From: Lingula anatina
Lineage: Eukaryota; Brachiopoda; Lingulata; Lingulida; Lingulidae
NCBI RefSeq assembly: GCF_001039355.2
Contig: NW_019773847.1
Location: 460,721-524,720 of the forward strand
Length of the DNA stretch: 64,000 nt
Direction: 5' to 3'
Shown: one piece after another, positions 10,844-31,638 of the stretch
Numbering within the stretch: position 1 is the first letter of the stretch
How the letters are laid out: every line of letters begins with the position of its first letter
Translations under genes and position numbers: made by a program
The notes under the pieces: generated by a model
The model's database searches: none
The model's input: the letters and a program-made list of their open reading frames with translations, nothing else
What the model was told of the DNA's origin: nothing

Positions 10844-13841
10844 ATGGATCACATAACGGAGTACGGCAGTTCAGATGAAGAGGCTCACTCTGCTGAACTT
10901 CAGCTGCAAGGTGATGGACGTGTAGTTCAACATTTTCAGTCAGAGGCAGTGCAACTGCAGAGTCAAATGGACGTTAGCAAACCAAGTTTGAAAGATATCA
11001 GTACTATGGAGAGTCTGGACAGACATACAGCCGACTTCATTACTCCATACAGTAGCAATACCGCCCAGCGATCCGATATTATAACCTCTACCAATAAAGA
11101 CAAGACAGAAGAACAATTAAAAAACCAAACACCTAATTCTAAATATTTTACTTTAGAGGAAAGTGACAGTAGTGACTCTGACAATGACAATGTAGCCCAT
11201 GGTAATTCAGGTACAATTGGGTCAGTTGGTATGCCAGGTCAGTATGAGCTGCTTGATAAGAATGACCTGCCCCAGTCACCGTTTTGGAGAGGCAAAAGTT
11301 CTAATTTGCCAGTTGTTGAGCAATCTTCTCCGTGTGTTCCTGAAAATATAGAAACAACATGTTTTCCAAACAAGCAAAGGGAATTGAATAAACAAGGTAA
11401 TGTTAGCATATGGAGTTCCAAATCTCACAAAAGGTCTCTAGATATTGAGACTCTAGTTTGTGATAAAAAGGTCATGAAGTTAAAGGAAGCACCAAAACCA
11501 TCTACATTTAATGATGCATTTTCCCAAGATAAATATACAGACAAGGTATATTATGTGCATCATAAAATTGCACCTTATTTGAATAGTAAAAGAGACTGTC
11601 ACATTCCACGTCAAAGAATAAAGTTACTCCAGGGACACACTGGGGGAGTCAACAGGATCAAATGGTGTGGTGAACAATATAGCCACTTACTTCTCTCTTC
11701 ATCTATGGATAGAACTGTGAAGATATGGAATGCATTTTCTCAGGAGTCCAGTAGTGTGAGGACACTGCATGGGCATTCTAAAGCTGTAAAAGATGCAGTT
11801 TGGCATAACTCAGGATACCAAGTCATCAGCTGTGGATATGATAGGTGTGCTAAAGTTTGGGATGTGGAAAAAGGTACTAGTACTACAGTACATGGAGTAA
11901 ATGGTAACAAAAAAATCTAATTTACATGTACTAAAAGTTGATTGTTATAATAATTCACATTTTTGAATGAATTTGCTAAGTAGTGACAATTGTTATGATT
12001 GCTTTGTTGATCAAAATTCTACCTAATACATACGTATTCATTTAATGCGTAATGTGATGAATTATGCTATGAAAAAGAGCTTCTTATTCTACATTAATAT
12101 TTAGACTTTTTAGTGAACTGTTGTACATGTCCTAGTATAAATTTACATAAGAGGATCTTTAAATTATTTCAGGGATAGAACTGAATACTTTTGAACATCC
12201 AGATTTTGTTCTGTGTATAAAATATCACCCCATAGACTCAAACCAGTTTGTCACTGGATCAGCTAATGCTCTTTATTGTTGGGATGTTAGGAGTGGCACA
12301 GCACCAATCAGGAAATACACCTACACAGGGGGTTTTGGTCTGGTAAGTGTTTGCCAATAGTGCAATAACACAATTATGTTCATAAGCAACCAAGGGCCCA
12401 TGAATAATAGTGCCCTTCCACCACCTCCCCTGCAGCTGTCTAAAAATTGTCCTATAAACAAGATGAGGAAAGTGAGGCAAAATGTTATGGTGCACCTGTA
12501 AAATTATTTTGTTAAAGGTTAGGAACAATAATAATTGGTTTCATAGCTCTTGTTAGAAAATTACTTTAATATCTATTTGCATGTTATGCATGTGTATGTA
12601 TGTTCTTTTTTTTATTGAAGAATTTAGAATGCCTGTTAAATGTTTTCAGATATTATTCAATTTATTGATAAAATTGTGAAGAAAAATGGGGGAAATATTT
12701 GCCTTTTTGCTGAGTACCTCAATTTTGTTGCTTTTCAGGTTCAGGACCTAGAGTTCATGCCAGATGGGAGTCAGTTCTTTACTTGTAATGATCTTGTTAG
12801 CAGGGATTCTTGTGACAGGAATGTCATGGCTTGGGATTTTAAAAAGGGTGTGGTTTTGTCAAACCAGATTTACCAGGTAAATTATAAGTGCAAAGATTTA
12901 TTCTAAGAAACCGTCCTTTTTAAATGTTTGTTTTTGACTTAACTCATTGTTTACTGATAATGAGAGGAATGTTAATTGAATGATATGTATTGATGGATAT
13001 ATATATATATTTTTTTTTTCTTGTTTTAAGAAATGAAGAATTTCGAAATTAGTTTTTAAAATTGTTATTGTGATTAAAATTTAAATGAATTAACAGAGAT
13101 GGGTTCTTGGATTTTGATAGAAAACAGTATGTTTTATTTGATTTAGATAAATACAAATATACACATCTCTGGAGATGATTTACTTATTTCAGGAACGTTA
13201 CACCTGCACTAGACTGAAAGTTCATCCCTCAGGTAGTAATTTTGTTGCCCAAACTCAGGGAAATTATTTGGCATTATTTTCAACCTTGAGACCATACAAA
13301 CTGGACCGTTCTAAACGATTTGAAGGGCATAAGGTAAATGAATGTCTATTTACTGGCAAGATTTTTCTGCTTGTTAAGTTTTACATTGTACATACAGCTG
13401 TTACATATGTAAAGCTTATATTGGTAATCATGATTGTGTTTTGATATTTTCAAAGAATAATCAGTCCTCATGTGTCCCAATTTTGCCTTTTGTTTTTGAA
13501 TAGTGACAATTATTTTTGATTCCCTTTGTGACAAGCACTTGTTCTATCAATTTCATTGACATATAAGATTTCACTCAAATGATTTGTTCATTAAAAATAT
13601 ATTTTTTCATTATTTCTAGGTGGAGGGATATCCCATAGGATGTGACTTCACTAAAGATGGCTCCCTTCTTGTTAGTGGCAGTTCATCAAGAAACATTTAC
13701 TTTTACAGTTATATAACTTCTAAGCTAATCAGATCAATAGACATCGGAGCTGATGTTTGTATTGACGTTGCTTGCCACCCAGTTTTGTTCAGCACCATTG
13801 CTGTTGCAAGTTTTGGAGGAGTGATAAATGTTTGGCAGTGA
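10844..13841 (+). CDS. WDR25: WD repeat-containing protein 25-like, 5 exons
   Basis: Exons 10844-11873, 12173-12342, 12739-12876, 13193-13333 and 13620-13841 join in phase to 566 residues (human WDR25: about 544). The first exon encodes a low-complexity, Ser/Asp-rich N-terminal half starting MDHITEYGSSDEEAH. It then reads into a WD40 propeller: GHTGGVNRIKW...MDRTVKIWN, GHSKAVKDAVW...YDRCAKVWD, ALYCWDVRSG, and NVMAWDFKKG. The RDSCDRNVMAWDF, QTQGNYLALFST and FEGHKVEGY stretches match WDR25 better than its paralogue CDC40/PRP17, a step-2 splicing factor. The cellular function of WDR25 is poorly known. The start is the first ATG with an in-frame acidic N-terminus. A polyadenylation signal lies about 180 bases downstream. 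Confidence 0.9.
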
Positions 13842-14024
13842 TGCATTCAAATGTTCATTTATGGACAGTATGCACATTTTTGCAGGTTTTATATGGCTTA
13901 TATGTAGATACCAGTATACCTTGGGTAGTCTAAACCACTGAAGGATCAGTTGTGAAATAAGAAAAAGTCATCAACAGAGCAATGCTTATAATGGTTAATT
14001 GAGAAAGAGGTTTCAAATGCTCCA

Positions 14025-14030
14025 AATAAA
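14025..14030 (+). terminator. Polyadenylation signal AATAAA of WDR25
   Basis: First AATAAA after the WDR25 stop codon, 184 bases downstream, inside an A-rich stretch. Assigned by position only. Confidence 0.5.
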
Positions 14031-14751
14031 ATCCAAAAAAAGTCTTGAAAAAGTACTAAAACTGCTATCTAACATTAAACCATAGCTTTCATCAACCATT
14101 TGGATGTGTCTCACTTACTTGCAATATATACGGCCTGTTAATTCACTTTGGTTTCAAAAATTGAAAAAATTATTTCAAATTTGTTAAATGGATAATGTGT
14201 CTTCAACATCTTTATATGCCTGGCATTTTTGCTATGGTCATTACCTGGTTATTTTTACAATGTTGGTATATATATATATATATATAGTACAGGTAATTCA
14301 GTTGTGACCAAGTCTGTCCGAGTGAACAGACGAAATTTTAACGCAATATACAAGAAGATTGGTTTTGGCTTAACGGATGTTGTAAAAAGCTGAAAGATAT
14401 TAATTATATAAGTAACGTACATGTATCGCAGGATGTAAACTCAGTATGAGAACGGACAACAAACATGTTACTTGGCAATTTCTGGGTTTAGTTAATTTTT
14501 TATTCTTTTCATAGGCTAATGATGCGGAGACAAACTTTTGTTAGGTGTTCTGTGTTGTTTATAATCTTTTTTTTAGGAAAAGGCCCTCTACGGATTTCTT
14601 CATGCCTTCCATTTCTCCAGATCGATGGCGTTCATAAACTTTGTTGTCTCTCTGGAGGCCTACTTTAGAACTTTATTAACTTATTCTGGCATACCATCAG
14701 GATCGAGCTGATTCTTTTTCCTTTTTCATTTAATTTAGTGCATGCATGTTC

Positions 14752-14786
14752 AACCAAGGAGTTATAACAGTTATAACTCCTTGGTT
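14752..14786. repeat. Perfect 35-bp palindrome with one-base centre
   Basis: The arm 14752-14768 (AACCAAGGAGTTATAAC) is repeated as its exact reverse complement at 14770-14786, with only an A between them. It lies about 480 bases upstream of the SEC14L start codon. It could be a regulatory dimer site, a hairpin, or the remnant of a foldback element. Confidence 0.85.
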
Positions 14787-15246
14787 CAACTTATGTGAGA
14801 ATTGTTGGTCCTCCCGTGGTGTTCTCACTGTGATAGGTGTACAAGCGATAAACTCTCTACTTCTATGACTCGATGTGTCGGCTTCTGTAGCACAATTGAA
14901 TGAATACGAAAACATAACTTACATTCATTGTGTGGCTCTGTAAAAATTCAGACACAAGCGCCACCTTTATTACCTTTTGCGCGTATTAATACCATGGATG
15001 TCATGAAAATTTTATACTTAATAAATGTCACTTTACGACATTCGTAATACGTATTGAGTATAAGTTTAAACACATCACTCAAGTGCACGTGCTCAGAGTA
15101 AAAATTGTAATAAAAAAATAATGTTTGAATATATAATTATCTCTCAAATGATTTATTTTTGTTCGCGCGTTTAATTGATCCTCGTAAGTTAGAAGGCTGT
15201 GTACCATCTGTTATTGACTGTGATGACTGAAGATGATACGTGCTGA

Positions 15247-22704
<7,458 letters not shown>

Positions 22705-25700
22705 CATGAGGGACGCATTGCTGGTCACAGTAGGACGCATAGCTCACAATAATGTTTGTCATCCATCCAAGGCATATACAGGTCAGGCAAAACTAAAACC
22801 AGCATGGCTAAATTATCATTTTGCTGCAGAGAGAATGGAAAAATGTTCCCGCTATATTGAGCTGATTTTTGCAAAATTCTGTAAGAGTGCTTTTGTCTCT
22901 GCATGGCTAAATTGTCTTTTGGGTGCTAAGAACAGAAAAGTTATGATACTAAAGCTGTTTTATGCTGGTTTTAACAGATTTACAAATTTTCAAAGTAGCT
23001 TGACTGTGCTTAAACAGCCAAATTATAATCAATGTTTTGTTTACACAGGGAAATTTTATACCACTTTTCTAGTCTCAATTACATTGGAAAGTCTGTTTGG
23101 AAAATTGCCCATGATTATTACTCAAAAATGACATTATTGAAGCTCAGTTATCCCATTTGTGATTGGTAATGCGTTGTGAATTATTTGGGAGACATTTACC
23201 TCCCAGGAGGATTGTAGAGGAAGATTTTTTTCATTCATTGTATCTGTGAATAATTTCTGGTAAATTAGAATATTACCCTTGTGCCTTTCACCTATAGGAA
23301 ATCCCACATTGCCTTGAAGAAAAGTGGTAGTTAAATTGTCTAAGGTTATCCTCAGATATCTTGTTAGCTTGGTAGTTAATTTCTCTCAAGTTTATTTGTT
23401 AACAATACCTATCAAGCCCAGTTTATGAACTAACACAATAAACAAGTAATAAGGTATATTATCTTCGTGCCAGTACTTAAGATATAAGATAATATATTAA
23501 GAAATTAAGTTAATGGAGTCATTATGTGAGAATAAGTTAAAAAGGCACTCTTGTGCTTGAAGTAGATTTAATGAAACTAGTCAAAAGTGAATCAAACTTT
23601 GTGTCTGGTGCATTTGTATACTGAAGCAATATGTTCAAATTAAAACCACAAAGCTTGGACTTTATCAGCCAATAGGCTGACAAAAAGTTTTAGTGGCCAA
23701 AGTGCAGTGAAATAATCAAAAAGGCAAAGCTTAATCCCAATCAGGCCTTTTATGATACCAGCAATTATAGTACATGAAGTTTTATGATAGCTACTGCTTG
23801 CTGTGTTATCACGTGTGTATGTGCAATGAAAAGTAATGATTTGCTGTCACTTGTCATTATGTGCTAGTGAAATGAAAGTATTCTTCAACCTGTTTTAACA
23901 AAAATGTTCTTATATAATCCAAAACTGATTTTATTCTGCGAGGTTCACTGTGTTGCTCCAGGTATTTAGATATTTGTTTTTTGGTTTTTATAATCTTAAT
24001 GATCCATTGATACCAAGTGTATGTTGATACATGTGATAGAGAAGGTGTTGGGACTTTAATAAAATATTTCAACCAGATGTCATGATACAGAGTCACAGGG
24101 TAAAAAAAAAAGCACTCTAAGTCTCAGCTATGAAATAATTGGAAACTGTGCCTCATCTGTTACAGCATTATGTATGCCATAACTGATTTGATATTTTGGA
24201 GAAATGAAATCCACCTTCAAAACTCGGGGTAGGGAAACAGTAACTTACTTCTATCAGGAATTTGAAATCCGTCTGAACAACAGAAATGCATCCGGCTTTT
24301 AAGACTCTTGTTGGATCTGATGGGTATAAACTTAAGCTGTCTTTGAGGTGGATTTTTGGTGATATGAGTTTTGTCCATGCTAATTTATAGAAATGTCTAC
24401 AACTTACATCCAGTGAGAAAAAAATACAGGGAAAAGGTTAAGAACAAATATATTTATTATAGAAGTTATTTATAGGTAAAAAATCCATTTCTTCATATTC
24501 TTCATCTATTCTTATACTGTATTGCATATATCAAGGTTTTTGTTGGTTCAGATGAGCCAGACTGATTTTTTGCCATCCCTCCAAATAAGGAGCCTCCATG
24601 TAGGATGTGGTATAGTATGTCGATCTTTTCTATCAATCCTACACATTTTCAATATGACATATTTATGCCATAAAGTGAATTCCTATTGGACACAAAATGA
24701 TTAAGATGTGAAAGCTGGTTTGAAGGAAAAGGAATAATTACCGCATTCAGTGGAAGGTCAGTTTTATAGTTTGTTAACAGAGCATTCTTTGCTTACTTTT
24801 CCTAAAAAAAGGCAATGAGTATTTTAATTTTATAATAGTTATTAATTGTCATGGTGATGGAATTTTTTTCAAAAAAATATTTTTAATAATTATACTGCTG
24901 TAAGGGATGTTATGTGGTCCACAAACCCAGGATTCTTGCATGTTGGGTGTGCTGTGAACATAATTAAGTTTACTTAAACCATTTTTTTATTTTCCCCAGG
25001 ATGTAATGCATCTTTATATATTTACTGGACTAGATAATAAAATTTGGTTGATTTTGTTCAGTGGTTTCTTCCTTTATGTGCAACAGTGCTTCTTACTAAT
25101 TGTTTTCAATAGATAAAAAAATGGAGAGATTTAGAATTATATTTAAACACAATTACATGTTTTGATGTAAAGCTTCAAATTTGGGTTTAATTTATAAAAA
25201 AAAGGTGACAAAAACATATGAAGACAATTTTATTGAAATTTAAAAATGTATCACGAGTTGTTTAAATAAGGTGGAATATGTCACTGCCCTCTTTCATAAA
25301 ACCTTCACTAGTCAACTTGGGGCTTGTTGCCCCAGTTTCCTTTTCATTTGAAATAGTGTACTTTTATTTTTGCCTTAAATAGGGTTGCTTCTGTGAACTA
25401 CAATGGAGTTGTTAATAAAAGGTGACAAAAAACATCCACTCTTAACAGTTCACATTTTACCACAATAGAATTGTCATATAAATGCAAAATTTCTTGCTCT
25501 GCAAGTTTTTTATCTGGACCAAGCTTTAAATAAATATCTATCCAGTATTTTTCACAATATCATAATTAACATACAATTGAATATAATGAAAGTTCCCCTC
25601 TCCCAATCAAATTTGCATCATACATCATTGGCACGCTGCTATGAATGGACTGATGTCAGTGATGTTTTCCAATATTTTTCTCTATAAATTATTAAAATTC

Positions 25701-27990
25701 TGATAAAATGGCATGGTTTATATACAAATGCAATGACAAAACCTATAAAAAGTCTAAATGGTACAAGATATTCCGACAAGGTTACGTCTTTTGCATATCC
25801 AGGAGGCACCTTGTCCTTTCTTTCTCAAGTCTGCACCAGTTAAACAAAACTGGTGTTAATGTTGATTACAAATCTATCTAATCTTGCCTCCACCTCCATT
25901 AAATTTGGCCCAACTGTGACCCCTTGCAAGTTTTATGTTACACTTCATTATTCAGTGAAAACACAAGTTGAATCCACAAACACTTACACAATAATGATAG
26001 AAAGAATGGACTGTTACAGAATATCATTTTGAATTTTAATTCTCTGTAAAAGATACACATCTGACATTGAACCTCCGTACTCCCATGGGGGCATAATAAT
26101 ACTAATAAAAAAAAGCAATATTTTGATAAACAGCTCAAGCTGTCTAATGATGGTAATTCAAGCAAAAGAAATGCTGACTAGACTTCACTGACATTTAAAA
26201 ATCATCTGTCCACAACAAAATACATAAATTGCATATTTATACATCCTCAATACTGTCAAGAACCCAATTCTTAGTGCGTCTAACTGGGCTCCCATTTTTT
26301 AAATGTATTTAAATTACTGACTTAAGCCAATAAATTTCACATCATCCACATATTGTTGATTAAATTAAGAAAATATGACTTGGGCTGGTACTTGTTTTTT
26401 CATAAAATAATAATTTCCAATGCAAGCCTGTATCACTTTAATTGTATATATATTTAATTTTCGCCAAGGGCAAGTTCCAGGGCTCAGCTTAGTCACTAAA
26501 ATGGGGCAGCTGACAATGCAAAGTTGACTTTGTTTCCTTGGCCTAAAAGGTTTTAGAAATAATTGGTCCACAATAAATGTATTTGACATGTCTAAATGGA
26601 CTAATGTCACCACTGATAGTCAATACAATCACAATTTGCTGTAGGTCCTTCATTAAAAGACCAAAAAACAAGGTAAGTGGCCCTTTAGAATTACAACTTC
26701 TGCAATTACAATTTAGTAGGCCGAGATCTTGGCCCAAAAACTGACTCTTCTTTTTGTTAAACAGGCCTACAGTTGACTTTGAGCCTGAAAATATCTAACT
26801 GGGTATAACATGGTAATATTGCATCAGAGATCACAGTATATATATATATGTGTGTGTCAGTACCATTACTGATGGCGCTGTATTTACATTGATGGAATGT
26901 ATTATTGCATTACACATGCTTGGACACTTTTATTAACCAAAAATAAAATTGGCAATATATCACCCAAAGAAAGCTTGGTGGTCAATTTCGTACTCATAAA
27001 CTAAGAGTAACATCTGGCACATACTTTTCAAATGGTTACCATAAGACACAAGTAAAATGGGATAAATAACCAAGGCAAATGAAATACCAATATTTCCATA
27101 ATATGTGTCATTAATTATTAGGTTTATCCCTTATGGGCAAAAAATCCTATGTAGAACAGGTATAATCACCAGCTATTATCTTGTCTGATATAACTGTAAC
27201 TCCTCTTCCCCCCCCCTCCCCTCCCCAATCCAAAACCCCTTATAAAATAAGTTCATACTAATACCGAACAACATCTGCTTTCTTCTCATTTTGTAAAGAT
27301 ATCCACAAACAGACTAGTTTTCAAAACAGATCCAGTCATTCTAGAGCATAGATATGTTCCTAACTTTTTCTTAAATGCACTATGCATGGTAAACATTAAA
27401 GGTATGCCTTGGTGTCAGCACCATTACTGATAGTACAGTACCAATGCGAATGACTGTAATAAAGGATAACTATTCGTAAAGGATAACTATAATTACTTAT
27501 CTCTCATTTCTTGTCAGCCTAATACCATGCAATAAGTGCAATTTTAAATTCTAAAATAATTATTAAAATCTTTTTAGTTTCTGGTCCACCAAACACTCTA
27601 CAGACACTTAAGGATTCCGAAATTAGATAAATTAACATTTTATGATACAAAACTAAATGCCACTGCACTTAAAACTTTTGTCACATAAATAATTTAATAC
27701 AAAACAATTATCATTTTCTATAATCAGTTTCAGGCATCCAAGCTGAGAATCTTCCAAGTCAAATCTTGAATGCTGTTCTTGGCTTCCAGTGCTGAAACAT
27801 GGACATTAAAACATCCAATTGTCATCATGAAAAAGGGCATTCAAAATCCATCTCTAATATGACTATTTTACCCTGAGCTTCAGATCCCACGCACATCAAA
27901 TTTTCCACATAAATGCCCAACAGTTCACTGACAGTCGTGAAGATCGCCCATCTGAATCTTAAGCTCAGGGTCAACTCCATCTCCACAAAC
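22705..27990. other. Convergent 3' region between SEC14L and MAN2A, no gene seen
   Basis: About 5.3 kb of AT-rich sequence with only short, unconvincing open frames on either strand. It should contain the 3' UTRs of SEC14L (plus) and MAN2A (minus). A plausible SEC14L polyadenylation site is at 25036-25041; on the minus strand TTTATT at 26929-26934 is one of several possible MAN2A signals. No splice-compatible coding exon, tRNA or transposon was recognised. Confidence 0.5.
25036..25041 (+). terminator. Possible distal polyadenylation signal of SEC14L
   Basis: AATAAA followed about 20-30 bases later by a GT-rich stretch. It would imply a 3' UTR of about 2.3 kb. Alternatives exist upstream, for example around 23437. 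Confidence 0.3.
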
Positions 27991-29061
27991 TCAGCTCAAG
28001 TGAACTTTGTATGCATTTATTTCCATGGGGTGGATTTGTACGGCTGTAGTGAGATCCACATTATGACTGTCATACATCAATGAAAGTGAGGTGGAAGTTG
28101 CCTTGGTTATCCTTGGGGACTTCAGCATGCCCTCAAGTGTAAACTGAAAATGAAAGTTTTTTTTTTATTTTTGGTATAAACTTTATAGTTTATGTTCAGT
28201 ACCAAACTCTTTTATGGAGATGCAATAATGTCCTACAGAGTTGGAGAGTTTTGAGGAGTGAAATGCTGAAATTCAGAGAGGGAGCAGAGATAAGTCATAA
28301 AGAGAAGAGAAGAGACACAATTCATGCAGTCAATTTTTTCAATCGAGTTTCAACAAGGGCAATTGTGAGATATTTTTAAAATTGGCTAACAGTATCTTGA
28401 GGGTAATTCTAATATTTCTATTATAAAGACTAAATTAAATATTGTTATAGTGTTTTGACATGATCTCACTGTATTGTCTAGTTTGAACACGTAAAAAAAT
28501 ACCAACACAAAATATAGCCAAATACACAACAGGAAATCCAACCCACCTGTCCACCTGATATACTGCACTTGAATCCATATGCTGGATAAGAACAATCAAA
28601 TGCAAATCTATGAACAAGTAATGCTGCTGTTTGAGATGGTGTGAAATCCCCCTCAGCTATCTGTAGAGTCCTGAGGTTTAGAAAGTGAAGTTCACATGGT
28701 AAATCAGCAGTGAGGGCCGAATACTGTGGCTCCAGTGGTGTAAGTGTTGTGACGTGCTGTGACTGAGGAATGATGTGCATGGGATGCAACAAATCCAAGG
28801 AGGACATCTGCCCCAGTAGAGACGGATACCCCATTGGCTGTGTTGGAAGGGGCTGAAAATATAGAAATATAAATGAAATTATTCAGCAATAATATTCACT
28901 TGTGTAACTTCTTAATTTATAATCATACAAAAACAATCAAAAACAGGCAAGTAGTGTTTAAAAAGTTTATTGCAAAATTACCAAAAAGATGTAAAACAAT
29001 GTTCACATTGAAAATTTTAAAAATCTTATATTCATGGCAGATTTGATATTTAGTTGAATCA

Positions 29062-29112
<51 letters not shown>

Positions 29113-30381
29113 AATCAGCTAAATTAATTAAACTGTGACAGCTTTAATCTTCATGATTAAGAAGTAATAAAAGACTGAGAATGATCTAACAAACTATAAC
29201 CTCAATTAGGTGTCCAAGGGGAAATGTCTGAACTGGAAAAATGTCCACTGACATCAGGCCAGCAGCCCATGTTTACAGAATGTAGCGACAACAATTTTTC
29301 TCCACAAAGTGACCTCACTTACCTTGGCGTCACTTAGCTTCCTTTCCAATAATATCCTGAACTGATAATCAGTTCTTTTGTTGTCCTTCACTCCTTGCAT
29401 CAGCCCCCGGTTATCATCTTGCATTAGACGTCTGTCCAGTACAACCTCCAACCAGCCTGTAAACAAAGCCATGTGGTACAACTGTATCTACTCAATAAAT
29501 TCAAACAATATGATTTAATAATCAGGATTTTGATCATCAGTAAAATATCATTCATCAGGCCTTTAATAAACATTCTCCTTATCACTTCCTTATCTGAAGA
29601 AATTGGGGGACTGACTAAAACTAGCCATACCAGTTTTGAGAGAAGAGCCTCCCAAACTCTGTGCAGTCATGACACTGAACCGAGACTGTCCATCCTGAAT
29701 ATAAGCCATGGTTGAGATAGGATAAAAGTTGGCTTGCAGAGGTAGTTTCCTTTGCATTTTCCTCTTTTGCATCTAAAATAGAATATATCATTTCAGACTG
29801 TTGCAATACAAATCAATATAAACAACAGGAGTGGATGCACAATTTGTCTATCAAATTTTATGATAGGAAAGATCTATACATCAATGGCTTCATCATTTAA
29901 TGGAATTAATCACTTAATAAAGTTTTAATTACCACAGAAGCACAGTAAGGGAAATGGGGACGTTAAAGGCATTAAACAAATTTAACCCAAACCCATATCT
30001 CAATACCTGAAATCCATTGAGATCAGTGAAGAACTGGCCATCACTATTTTGGATATCAGTCATTAGCCTCATAGCTATTTCATAATTGGACTCCCCACGG
30101 ATGTCAACTATATTGTGTATGCCTACAGATGATCCACTGGTGCCTGAAACACATGAAGATTGCACCTCATTAATCATACTGTTAATTTAAAGACATAAAT
30201 CTTAACATGAGGGTGCCTGAGCATGTGAATTATTCAAATAACATGGACTGGCATGGCAAATTATGTAGCAGCACAGTTAAAAATAAATCAGTCTAGGTCT
30301 GGATTTTGCCAACAGAAAAATATATTAATCAGTTATCTAATAGTCTTTAGCCTTGTGGTTAAAAATTCCATCCTCTCTCTT

Positions 30382-30422
<41 letters not shown>

Positions 30423-31566
30423 GCACTCAAGCCAAACAACATTTCATTGTTTGCACAGTGGTAATTTAATTAACTCCATTTAATTGTCTTCTAAAATGAT
30501 TTAGACTTTATCCTGGATCTCTCTTCATGCTTGGCCACATCCAGTAATAAGTCAGTGGGCTGTATCTGATATACTTGACTGCCATGCATGAGCAGACACC
30601 ACATGGCACTGACAAATAGAGTATGCAACTCATACTACAGTGCACAGTGAGGACAAAAGATCTAGGCTTGGCGAAACTTGCAGTGTGCATATCATGCATT
30701 TATTGGAGATGCATCACACCTGGATCTTTTGTTCTTGATATCCTTGGTATAATGTCTATACTTAACTACCTACCTGGAGAGTTACAAACCCTCACAGTGT
30801 GTTCTACATGGGGGATGAATACATGGACCTCAGACATCAGGGCACCTTGTACAACCCGGATGAATGGGTTTCCTACATCTATATTCTGATGAAAAATATA
30901 TTTTTCAATAATTAATCAGTGACTATAAGACACAGTGATTATTTGAATTAATTAGTGAATTTGTGATATTCTCCATAACTGTTGCAATATTTTTGTTAAA
31001 ATTATAATAATATTTTAATAAGCTCTAAATTTTCAATCAATTACCATATAATGCTCTGGATTCTTTTTTTCGAAAAAGTACACCTTTTTTAACATGAAAC
31101 CTACTTATGCTTTACTGCTGGCAACAGAACCTAGATCGAATTTTGATTTATAGAAGGCATTTTCAAGCCAAAAGGGCAATTCATTTGAACCTCCTAACAC
31201 CCTCTGCTTACCTGAGCAGGTCCATTTGGCAGGAACAGGTAAGCCCCACTCTTCTCTTTAGCATTAATGGTCCCATACTTTACAAACTGCACCTGGACTT
31301 GGTTAACTTGGCCATCTTTGACTGTGGTTATAGACTAAAAATCAAGAGGGGCATTGCATAATGTTTCTCAACAGATGTTGAACAATCACATCAAATATGT
31401 AATTGAAATAGAATATTATATACTTGATTCAAAAACACAGTCTTAAAAAGGGCTATCAAAATTTTGCATTCAATAATTTTTTTCAAAAATCATAATAAAG
31501 AATATTTTGTAGAGTAACCACATTTTGAAACTTTTGAAAGATATTAATGAATAAAAGGTATAATTG

Positions 31567-31638
<72 letters not shown>

